Shown piece by piece: positions 12,801-20,469 of a stretch of 64,000 bases of DNA. Within the stretch, counting starts at the first letter, position 1. The number at the start of each line of letters is the position of its first letter. Made by a program: the position numbers and the translations under genes. The DNA comes from Mytilus edulis (Eukaryota > Mollusca > Bivalvia > Mytilida > Mytilidae), in the NCBI RefSeq assembly GCF_963676685.1, contig NC_092350.1:5755486-5819485 (forward strand), read 5' to 3'. The notes below the pieces were generated by a model that saw only the letters and a list, made by a program, of their open reading frames with translations, made no database searches and was not told where the DNA came from.

Positions 12801-14932
12801 AGTAACAATATGTAAAGAAAACCAATGGCCCGCTTCGTTCTTAAACAAAACAAGAAAACAAATTAAAATAAATAGCAGCTAACGAAAAAAAACCTGAAAT
12901 AACAGACTCATGACTTTGCGACAGGCACATACAGAATGTACATGTAGCGGGTGTTATTGCGATTGTTTTATCTAATATTGCGTCCCTTCACTGGCGGAGT
13001 TTGGTGTTTGTGATTTTTTGTACTGTCATAATTTGTTTGAAATTTAGGTTTGACTTTAATGTGTATTCATATCGAATTTGGAGTTTTCAACTTAGTACTT
13101 GTTTGGCTTTATAACTATTTAGATTGAGCGTCACTGATAAGTCTTATGTAGACGAAACGTGCGTCTGGCGTATTAAATTGTAATACTGGTACCTTTGATA
13201 ACTATTTAAAAGAACAAACCACCGATGTGGCATGAGTAATTTAAAACCAGGTTACAATTACCGTTGATTCACAGAGGAGACAGCTTTTTCGGTAATAAGC
13301 ACCACCCTTGATGACCTTCGTAGTTGTTGTTGATTCTGCGATGAACTGAACAAGTTTAACAAATCTATTGATGATTTTGCCGGTTTTGGTCCCCTTCTTC
13401 CTATTTCTAAGAGAGGAAAGCTAATTACAGTAGTAGGTTTACAAATATTTACAACTAATGTATACATTGTGAAGCTAGTCACCCAATTTTAACAACTTCT
13501 TTGCTAGTGAATTTTAAGTTTTGTGCTCAATGAAATACTGGCAGTAAATAAAGGCAACAGTAGTATACCGCTGTTCAAAACTCATAATTCCATGGACAAA
13601 AAACTAAATCGGGGTAACAAACTAAAACCGAGGGAAACGCATTAAATATAAGAGGAGAACAACGACACAACACTAAAATGTAACACACACACAGAAACGG
13701 ACTAAGCATTAGACAAAATCCCACGAGAATAACAAATATAACATCAAAACCAAATACATGAATTTGTTGCTATGCTTACATTTGTTTTACAATAAAACCA
13801 TTATATGACTGAGGATTTCTAAAAGTGTTATATGAATCTTTGATGATCATTCACTGAGAAGGAGTTAGTTTTAAAGAAGAAAAGGTAAATATTGGATGCT
13901 ATTTTATTTAAGCAGAAAATGTTGCACTACCGGATCAGTCAATTTAATCGGGAAACGGTTTGCTTAAAAAATAGTTATCTGTTTATTATTTTGATGAATG
14001 TTGTTTGTCTTTTATTGATACAATTACTTCTTAGGTGTTTCATTTGTTTTTGTAAGGATTATACTGATCATACATAAATAAACGAAAGTTCTGTAAACAT
14101 GGTTCTCACAGAAAACGGAAATCAAGAGTAGACCACTACTTACGGACACAGAACATGTATGTATATTGTTATCTTTGTGTACCACATGTTATTAGTTAGT
14201 AAAATTGAAGGAAGTTAGGGGGTAAAACTTCTCTGTATTTTTCACACTCATGGTATATTAAACATGAAGAAAATATAAACTGACAGTTAATTTTGGTTTA
14301 TTTGCATGTTTTTGAATTTAATGTGGTGTCCATTTTGCTGAACTAGTATAAAATATTGTTCAGTTGATGCCCACCTCCCGGAGTGGGTTTTTCTTGCTGT
14401 GTTGAAGACTAATTGGTGACATTTGGTAGTTTTTATGATACTTTTTCTCCGTGCCCATTCTCTATGCTACGAATTGTTGCGCCTGTCCCAAGTCAGGAGC
14501 CTCTGGCCTTTTTTTAGTCTTGCATAATTTCAAATTTTAGTTAAGTGTGTATATTTCGGATTTTAGTATGGCGTCTATTATCACTGAACTATTAATTTTT
14601 GTTTAGGGACCAGCTGAAGTACGCCTCCGGGTGCGGAAGTTTCTCGCTGTATTGAAGACCCATTGGTGGCCTTCGGCTGTTGTTTGACACATTCCCCATT
14701 TCCATTTTCAATTTAATTAATCATTAATCCGTCAGTTATTACATAAACATTTCAATTATAATATAAATATGCTACACTTACGTGGTACCCTTTGATTGGT
14801 TGTGTTCGGAATGCTATTTGCTGCTGATGCGACCGCTTCATTTACAAGTGTTTTTACTATTGATTGGGCATTTCCATGGTTACATAACAGTAGAAGATAC
14901 AGTATAGACAGACACTTTACGTTCTCAAGCAT
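6648..14932 (-). CDS. Secreted animal haem peroxidase (peroxidasin/thyroid-peroxidase type), ten exons, 3' end not found
   Basis: Exons in transcript order: 14932-14782, 13406-13262, 12256-12039, 11596-11408, 10879-10828, 10284-10184, 9403-9302, 8996-8910, 8183-7463, 6820-6648. All have AG/GT borders and the phases join without error, giving 646 codons. The protein starts with a signal peptide (MLENVKCLSILYLLLLCNHG). It then shows YRTIDGTCNNL, the distal-His motif GQFVDHDI (His about 225), CCNG, a GPRNQMN block, YGSS, REHNRIA, the proximal-His motif AFRYGHSQ (His about 456), LNTQRGRDHGIAGYNEYR and EVYSHPDDIDLFVGG. All key family blocks are present, so it should be an active peroxidase that oxidises substrates with hydrogen peroxide outside the cell or in secretory compartments. 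The last 50-100 residues expected after FTLG were not located. Confidence 0.92.
6895..7070. repeat. GC-rich gggattcggga-type repeat in a peroxidase intron
   Basis: About ten copies of cggga(t/c)t units are bordered by gaggggggatatga and ctaccctccctcct, which are rough inverse complements. It stands out as a GC-rich island in AT-rich DNA and is probably a small non-autonomous element. Confidence 0.6.
7463..8183 (-). CDS. Peroxidase exon 9 (catalytic core)
   Basis: This largest exon carries GDKRHSEVPLLAMFH, REHNRIAKKL, NEFGATAFRYGHSQ with the proximal haem ligand His, and LNTQRGRDHGIAGYNEYR. Borders are attttag and gtatat. The frame stays open past the donor, but the phase-2 join to exon 10 recreates the family block EVYSHPDDIDLFVGG. 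Confidence 0.95.
8430..8603 (+). CDS. Possible 57-codon reading frame or captured fragment, antisense in a peroxidase intron
   Basis: An ATG-initiated frame of 57 codons lies opposite the peroxidase gene between exons 9 and 8. Its composition is balanced and protein-like (for example RVDQYTVTFDRILNVLSG and ADKVLHFDDVIVNEVLRF), and it is less AT-rich than the intron around it. I do not recognise the product. It may be a fragment of a retrocopied gene, or chance. Confidence 0.3.
   Translation: MHLRELFRVDQYTVTFDRILNVLSGTHVRNFIRSLNTVADKVLHFDDVIVNEVLRFI
8910..8996 (-). CDS. Peroxidase exon 8
   Basis: It codes for ELAVGDNDLLPNTPPGAPEE and CKRKCFIAG, the LP...C...CF.AGD block. Borders are cttacag and gtatac. 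Confidence 0.9.
9302..9403 (-). CDS. Peroxidase exon 7
   Basis: It codes for PRNQMNVITSYLDLSSVYGS followed by SKERLDQLRKHENG, the conserved block around the structural calcium site. Borders are gtgttag and gtaaaa. Confidence 0.92.
10184..10284 (-). CDS. Peroxidase exon 6
   Basis: It codes for DECFSFSTPKDEFKFTCMHF and VRSLPASSPGCSP, matching the CFPI...CM.F.RS block of animal peroxidases. Borders are ttttag and gtatgt. Confidence 0.9.
10480..10680 (+). repeat. Minisatellite, about 20 bp unit
   Basis: Roughly eight to nine imperfect copies of ttttacgtacttaatgatat lie inside the intron between peroxidase exons 6 and 5. Confidence 0.85.
10828..10879 (-). CDS. Peroxidase exon 5 (52 bp micro-exon)
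   Basis: It codes for EPDGTSISCCNGNEPVK. The CC pair is conserved in the family after the distal-His block. Borders are ttttag and gtacgg; it is too short to appear as an open frame on its own. Confidence 0.88.
11408..11596 (-). CDS. Peroxidase exon 4 (distal histidine)
   Basis: It codes for FGSVPR ... LTHFGQFVDHDIVATPIFS. The Asp-His pair of VDHDI corresponds to the haem-linked Asp and distal His of animal peroxidases. Confidence 0.93.
12039..12256 (-). CDS. Peroxidase exon 3
   Basis: It codes for DLVEKAVESFCDERE and the family block YRTIDGTCNNL, which marks the start of the haem-peroxidase domain. It ends at a gtaagt donor in phase 1 within a Pro codon. Confidence 0.9.
13100..13205 (+). 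repeat. SINE-like family K fragment
   Basis: It matches the block at 50505-50630 (acttgtttggctttataa, cgtgcgtctggcgtatta, ctggtacctttgataact) and lies in peroxidase intron 2. Confidence 0.8.
13262..13406 (-). CDS. Peroxidase exon 2 (propeptide region)
   Basis: Acceptor cctctcttag and donor gtaatt. It codes for a basic, Ser/Gln-rich linker (RRGPKPAKSS ... SSVNQR) without known motif. Phases join exactly with exons 1 and 3. Confidence 0.8.
13540..13765 (-). repeat. Dispersed repeat family G, reverse copy
   Basis: The reverse complement matches 3100-3290 along its whole length, from aaaggcaacagtagtatacc to aaaatcccacgagaataaca. It lies in peroxidase intron 1. Confidence 0.8.
14341..14470 (+). 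repeat. Diverged copy of the tail module
   Basis: The pattern cacctcccggagtgggtttt ... ttgaagactaattggtgaca ... cgtgcccattctc is a degraded version of the module at 2950-3095. Confidence 0.55.
14475..14715 (+). repeat. Free-standing tail module
   Basis: It matches 2828-3095 (gcgcctgtcccaagtcagga, tagtatggcgtctattatca, cgcctccgggtgcggaagtt, cacattccccatttccat) with no RT upstream. It lies in peroxidase intron 1. Confidence 0.8.
14782..14932 (-). CDS. Peroxidase exon 1 (signal peptide)
   Basis: The ATG is at 14930-14932; the exon ends at a gtaag donor and codes for a hydrophobic leader followed by an Asn/Ala/Thr-rich stretch. It ends in phase 1. I chose this start because it is the first ATG and gives a clean signal peptide. 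Confidence 0.85.
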
Positions 14933-15224
14933 CTTGTTGGATTCTTTACGGATTTAAAGTGACGACTGTTTACACTATAAAAGTCAGGAGATAGCTTAAA
15001 CTAGTGTGTCTTGCAACCCTCGGCTTCGACTATTTTTTAAAAAGGTATAAACAACATGACAACTTTGACTTATCTAAATATGTGTTTTGCTAATTTATGT
15101 TTTTTGATTGATGTAAGCCTTCCAATTGATAATCTATCGTGCGTTTTTTTTCTATTCTGTGATATACTGTTATGCTATTTTTTCAGAAAAAGGGAGAAGG
15201 TTTGGTACCATTAAAACGTTTAAT

Positions 15225-15535
15225 CCCGCTGCAAATGTTTGCACCTGCCCTAAGTCAGGAATCTGAAGTACAGTAGTTGTTTATGTAATTTATACGTCTT
15301 TCTCGTTTCTGTATGTTTATATTGATTTGACCGTTGGTTTTCCTGTTTGAATGGTTTTACACGTCGAGTAATTTTGGAGCCCTTTATAGCTTGTTGTTCG
15401 GTGTGAGCAAAGGCTCCGTGTTGGAGGCCGTATATTTACCTAAAATGGTTTACCTTATATAAATTGTTATTTGGATGGATAGTTGTCTCATTGGCACTCA
15501 TAACACATCTTCCTATATCTATTGTCCAAATGAGG
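15225..15535 (+). repeat. Dispersed repeat family M
   Basis: The copy runs from taatcccgctgcaaatgttt to atctattgtccaaatgagga and includes the tttatagcttgttgttcggt and tagttgtctcattggcactc blocks. A close copy in the same orientation is at 25786-26036. No coding potential. Confidence 0.75.
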
Positions 15536-15849
15536 AACAGATGTATGGTATTAAGATATCTCAATGTTGATAAGGTAAACACAGCTCATTTAGAAAGACC
15601 AAAAGAGATGACTCGTGATGTTTTATCATCTATAATAAAGTAGTTATGACCGATACCACAAATTCTATCTCTGTTGTGCCCAAAGAAAAATACATACGTT
15701 TTGTGTGCAGTACTCTACATCATGCGGGCAAATCAACTATCGAATAATCTTTAAATTGTTACTACCTAATGTTTATCTGTCAGCTAAAATAAGATTCTAT
15801 ATGTGTTTTATTTGATAATGACAGGCGAGCTTTGCATATAAATCAAGTT

Positions 15850-15985
15850 AGCTGAAACACGCTCAGGGTGTGGGATTTTCTCGCTGTGATGAAGACCAAT
15901 TGGTGGCCCTTGGGCTATTCTCTCCTCTTTGCTCGGGTTTCTGACACATTCCCCAGTTTCATTCTTAATTTTGTCAGTTTAAAAA
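15850..15985 (+). repeat. Diverged copy of the tail module
   Basis: The blocks cgctcagggtgtgggatttt, gatgaagaccaattggtggc and cacattccccagtttcattc match 2950-3095. Confidence 0.65.
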
Positions 15986-15989
15986 CAAG

Positions 15990-17255
15990 CTTAAATTTTT
16001 TGTTCGTCAAAAACTGGTTTCGTCTACCAAAGACTTCCTAATCGGTAAACAAAAGGAAAGGGGGTTACAATAATGACGAGGTTGAAGAGCATTGACGATT
16101 TTTATTGATCAATCAGCAATATCCGATAAATCTGTTACTCCCCTTGATGAACGGCATCAGCTGATAAAAGACTAGTGTGTTGTTAATATGAAAATAGGGA
16201 GGTTTAGTTAGTACCCAAATTAATACTCAGTTTGAGTGAATCAATCTTTTATGTATGATTCCTTTTCACAAACGATTTGTTTTTATCAAGTTATCAAATT
16301 AAATAATAAATAGATGTAGGCAGATGTTTTTCATTTGCAAATTCATCGTGACAAAGACGAATAATTTTTTTTACACATGTAGCAATTTCAAACCAAAACA
16401 ATTAATTTCCGATCATAATATTATTTTAAATTTAGAAGAATACTTACCGATAATATTCTACGAAAAAGTATAGATATGTCAAAAAGCAAATTTACTTTAC
16501 ATCGTCATGCAAGGTAAAATGAATAGTTCAAATCCCCACACCTGCACTAGAAAGTTACAAGAAACACATTTTCAATTCAACCCATGTTTCTATACCATAA
16601 AAAATTCAACCTTTAAAATGCAACCAATGTTTATAACCATATTTGAATAAACCATGTTTAACATATATAATCTCTAAAGATAAGTAACTTATGAAAGTGA
16701 TCCAAGTTGTTAAACATATTTTATAACATTTTTTATAGAAAATACTATGTACTATATTGGCTTAAACAGAATAATAAAAAAAATACATATGTTACACAAA
16801 TCAATAGACAATTCGAAAAAATGAACACACATACATTGTCTTTATTGGAACAATAAAAGACCGATGACTACATTGCTGAAGGTCCCATGATCGGTTTTAT
16901 CTCGGGACAATGGGAATTTCTGTACAGCAAAAGGATGATACTCACCTTCCCTTATCGGAGTTTAGTTTTTTTGTGATTTTACTTTTTACACATTTTAAAC
17001 TTACATGAATACTTTGGTGGCGTTGGTCAAAGTTGCTCCTGACTCTGATCAGGAAATGAAGCTGCTGAAATCTTTTCTTTTTTTCTATTTACGCCTAGTA
17101 GCTCGGTGGTCCTCTCCGAATACTTCCGATTCATCTATCATGATAACTCATTTCTCTATGTCCTATGATTCCCTTTTTGTCGGAGTGAGCACTGTCTTTG
17201 TGACCAATACTGTTTTAAATATGTAAGCAACACATCTACATTGTTCCCGATAATA
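15990..17255. other. Gene-free stretch with a family K fragment
   Basis: A short family K fragment (gaagagcattgacg, tttcgtctaccaaagact) lies at about 16015-16110. Elsewhere I see no supported gene. A 73-codon frame at 17005-17226 has no recognisable motif and no splice context. Confidence 0.4.
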
Positions 17256-17758
17256 TGTGTACAGGTACTCAATTGTTTTCTAGTGGGTCGTGGGATCCGG
17301 TACATAACTAGGTCTGTCATTGTATTTGGTTCTGCTTGTAAAGAAGTAGCTAACAGTTTTTGTTTGTTACAAATGTCATTTTCCGAGAATGGTGTCAGTT
17401 GGATAGTAAGTGAATTGGTAATTTCCTTTTGCAGAACCTAAATGTAAAATATACGTCAAGCAATATTTATATTATTAGCAGCCTTATCAGCTGGAACAAA
17501 ATAAAATCTTTCGCGAGTTCACAAACGTATGTTTAGTACGGGAAAAAGGGTTAATATGGTGGTTGTTAAGAGTAAAACTTCTTTAAAATGTTGAATACGT
17601 ACATCAATTATGTTATATCTGAATTAAAACATACAGTCTAATTAGGATTTCTTATCATCTTTTTCTCGTTTTATTCATTTAAGCAGTAAGTATTGAGTTA
17701 GTCTTGGATCATCGTTCATTCCAATCAATAATTGACGGGGGACGACATATAGGTTCTT

Positions 17759-19180
17759 ACGGAAGCGTATTAGGGACATAGAAAAAATAAAATTGGCAGT
17801 GAATTTTTTTTTTCAAAGTCGAAATTTTGACTTTTCAAATCTCGAAATTTTGACTTTAACTTGAAATTTTGACTTTTCAAATCCTCGAAATATTGACTTT
17901 TTTGAAACTCGAAATTTCTACTTTTTTAAACTCAAAATTTCGACTTTTATAAAACTCAAAATTTCGACTTATTTTAAACTAGAAATTTCAACTTATTTTA
18001 AATTCAAAATTTCGACTTTTTGTAAACTCAAAATTTCGACTTTTTTAAAACTCGAAATTTTGACTAATTTTAAACTCGAAATTTCAACTTATTTTAAACT
18101 CAAAATTTCAACTTATTTAAACTCAAAATTTCGACTTTTTGTAAACTCAAAATTTCGATTTTTTTTTACAATCGAAATTTCGACTTTGATCTCTTTTAAA
18201 ACTTTGATGTTAGTATTCAAACACAGTTATTACAATTTTAGAAGGAGTAGACATGGACGCAAATTGTTAAAGCGTCATCAACACATTTTGGCAATTTATA
18301 TTTTGAAATAGGTTTTGTTCCATGTTTTAGTTCCCACGACACTGTCATAGAATCGTCATATCTGAGAACATATAGCATCGCAGTTTTAAAGGCCTGTTTG
18401 GTTTCCCAATAGCAAGTCACTGACTTTGCCTTGTTTGAACAATGGTAAATCAAGTAGCCAAAAATGCCATGCATATTCAGGACGACAAATGAGCTGCTCG
18501 GTTTTCTAGTTTTGGAATTTTGAAATAAATAAATGGTTCTTTTTTCTGGAATATTGATTAAACTCTACAAGTTGACATTCTTATGACAGTACTATTAACC
18601 CTTGTCTTTATATATCAGACTGTTGAATAAAAGTATGTCGTAACATGGGTGTATCGGAATAACGGGGTTGTCTTGATACACATATCTGAAGTCCAGACTT
18701 GAAATATTTATTTGAACGTGAAACATATTTTACTTATTCTTCGGCAAGAACAAGATTTTCTATCGAAAATAACCTCTTTAAAATGGTTTAGTTTATTAAA
18801 ATGTGCTTATTAAGTTTATGAATTATATATTATATATCCGCTTGCTGATATAAATGACTGTGAATGTGGTAATCGCAAACGTATAAATACTTAGGAAAAT
18901 TCGAAATTTTGAGTTTAAAACAAGTCGAAATTTTGAGTTAAAAAGAAGTCGAAATTTCGAGTTTAGAAAAAAACCGAAATTTCCAGTTTTAAAAAAGTCG
19001 AAATTTTGACTCTTTGAAAAGTCGATATTTCAAGATTTTAGAAAGTCAAAATTTCAAGATAAGAAAAGTTTAAATTTCGAGTTAAAGTCGAAATTTTAAG
19101 ATTTGAAATGTCAAAATTTCGACTTTGAAAAAAAGTTCACTACTACTTTTATTTTTTCTATGTCCCTAATACGCTTCCGT
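17759..19180. mobile_element. Foldback/Mutator-like element with 34 bp perfect TIRs and 8 bp TSD
   Basis: The left end begins acggaagcgtattagggaca and the right end is its exact reverse complement over 34 bases. The target duplication AGGTTCTT is at 17751-17758 and 19181-19188. Inside, the left arm (17815-18190) is an array of aaactcgaaatttcgac units, and the right arm (18890-19135) carries the same units inverted. The centre (18190-18890) is unrelated unique sequence with a protein-like frame. No transposase is visible. An 8 bp duplication with long structured arms fits Mutator-type or foldback elements; hAT is less likely from the terminal bases. Confidence 0.88.
18238..18545 (-). CDS. Protein-like frame trapped inside the foldback element
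   Basis: On the minus strand, a possible splice acceptor (aatattccag, exon starting 18545) leads into about 100 open codons ending at 18238. The sequence is balanced and cysteine-containing (IYHCSNKAKSVTCYWETKQ, LKHGTKPISKYKLPKCVDDA) and ends HVYSF. It does not resemble the repeat arms around it. I do not recognise the family. It could be the last exon of a host gene captured by the element, or a remnant of a parent element's protein. Confidence 0.35.
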
Positions 19181-19404
19181 AGGTTCTTTATTGAGAAATA
19201 CTTTCAACTCTTGGTCATGAACTATGTTAAGGACTCCTGTTATAACATTGGAACTGTGGGTCTTAAATGTTTTCGGAACTACTGCAATTTAGTGACGTGA
19301 GTGTATTGTCACTGAGGTGGCATTTTAACACGCTTTAAAATTAAACACATATTTCCGGGTTGAATTTTCATAAACGTAAGAAAATGAAAAGTAAGATTAT
19401 AAAA

Positions 19405-19745
19405 ATACTGAACCCCGAGTAAACTTCAAAACGGAAAGTCCCGAATCAAATGGCAAAATCAAATGATAAAACGCATCAAACGAATGGATAACAACTGTCA
19501 TATCCCTACCTTGATACAGGGTTTTGCTTATGCAGAAAATGGTGGATTAAACACGGTTTTATAGCTAGCTGAACCTCTCACTTATTTGACAAATGGAAAC
19601 AGTTTCATTATGTTGACAACGATTGTTTTTTTAGCTACACTTCTCACTTGTAGGACAGTCGAATCAAATTTAATAAAATCCATAATGATGCGTTAACAAA
19701 ACAGCGTGAACAAATCCAACAGATACAATATGTTAAAACGTCACA
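19405..19745 (-). repeat. Dispersed repeat family H
   Basis: It contains ttcaaaacggaaagtcccga, aacgaatggataacaactgt, gaaaatggtggattaaacac and ttttatagctagctgaacct. Other copies are at 25655-25785 (part), 30640-30850 (opposite strand) and 35145-35655. Confidence 0.75.
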
Positions 19746-19965
19746 AGTAGAAGTTCATTTATTATCAAAATATACAAGGATTTCTTCCATAACTGAATGA
19801 TGATTATTGATCATGTATGTTACGAACTATAGCAAATATCAATTCAGTAACAATTTGTGGTCAATATCTTCAGATAGTGTTACATAATATATAACCAAAA
19901 GCGTAATATGTATCGTGTCATAAAAACTGCAAATAAAAGTTAAATCCCAATCTTCTACAATAAAT

Positions 19966-20216
19966 GAGCTGTGTCGGATAGAAATCGACCTTATGCAAGT
20001 GGAAGTACACAGGTTCATGTATAAGACTTTGATCGATTTTGGAATAATTTTAGATATAAAAGATGCATTTTGGTCTGTTTTAAAGGGTTGTATTCTTCTG
20101 CAAATCTACCTTTTGAACAATTACAGACTTTCCGTAAAAATTATTTCAACCCAAAATAAGTTAACAGAGGTATTAATTTTCGTTTGCATAAGGTCGATTT
20201 CTATCCGACGCAGCTC
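19966..20216. mobile_element. MITE with about 32 bp TIRs, candidate TSD AAAT
   Basis: The left end gagctgtgtcggatagaaat and the right end are inverted repeats that differ by about one base over about 32 bases (continuing cgaccttatgca). AAAT flanks both sides (19962-19965, 20217-20220). The 251 bp body is non-coding; the open frame crossing it is a by-product of the TIRs. It lies about 250 bases upstream of the TLR start. Confidence 0.85.
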
Positions 20217-20469
20217 AAATGTTTAACGACACTGTGATATAGTGTGAACGAAAGATATTCGAACAAGGAAGGTTCAATGATCATTTTATGTAGTTTTAAA
20301 GGTGATTTTTGCTGATTCATTCTGCTTATTGTACCCAACTACAAAAATATATGATAACGATCTAGAATACAGTGTTAACTCGTTACAGGTAATTCCTATA
20401 ATGTTACAAATTGAGGAAAGAAACTGTCTTTCAGTAAACACTTTCATATATTCTTAACGCAATCATACG

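Larger units (their letters stand above)
17260..19400 (-). pseudogene. RT retroelement fragment, copy C, split by a DNA transposon
   Basis: 17290-17758 and 19181-19390 align in order with the minus strand of copy B and with copy A (about 430-1190). Only the N-terminal half is left; the RT catalytic motifs are absent. It is much more diverged than A or B and carries frameshifts and stops. It nevertheless keeps the same TGA codon (17456-17458) seen in A and B. It is interrupted at 17759-19180 by a foldback element. Confidence 0.8.

Noticed and set aside
17005..17226. 73-codon frame before RT copy C as a host gene
   Set aside because: No motif, no splice context and no similarity to the RT copies; left unassigned.
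19993..20226. 77-codon frame upstream of TLR A
   Set aside because: It is almost entirely inside a 251 bp MITE and its ends are the terminal inverted repeats.
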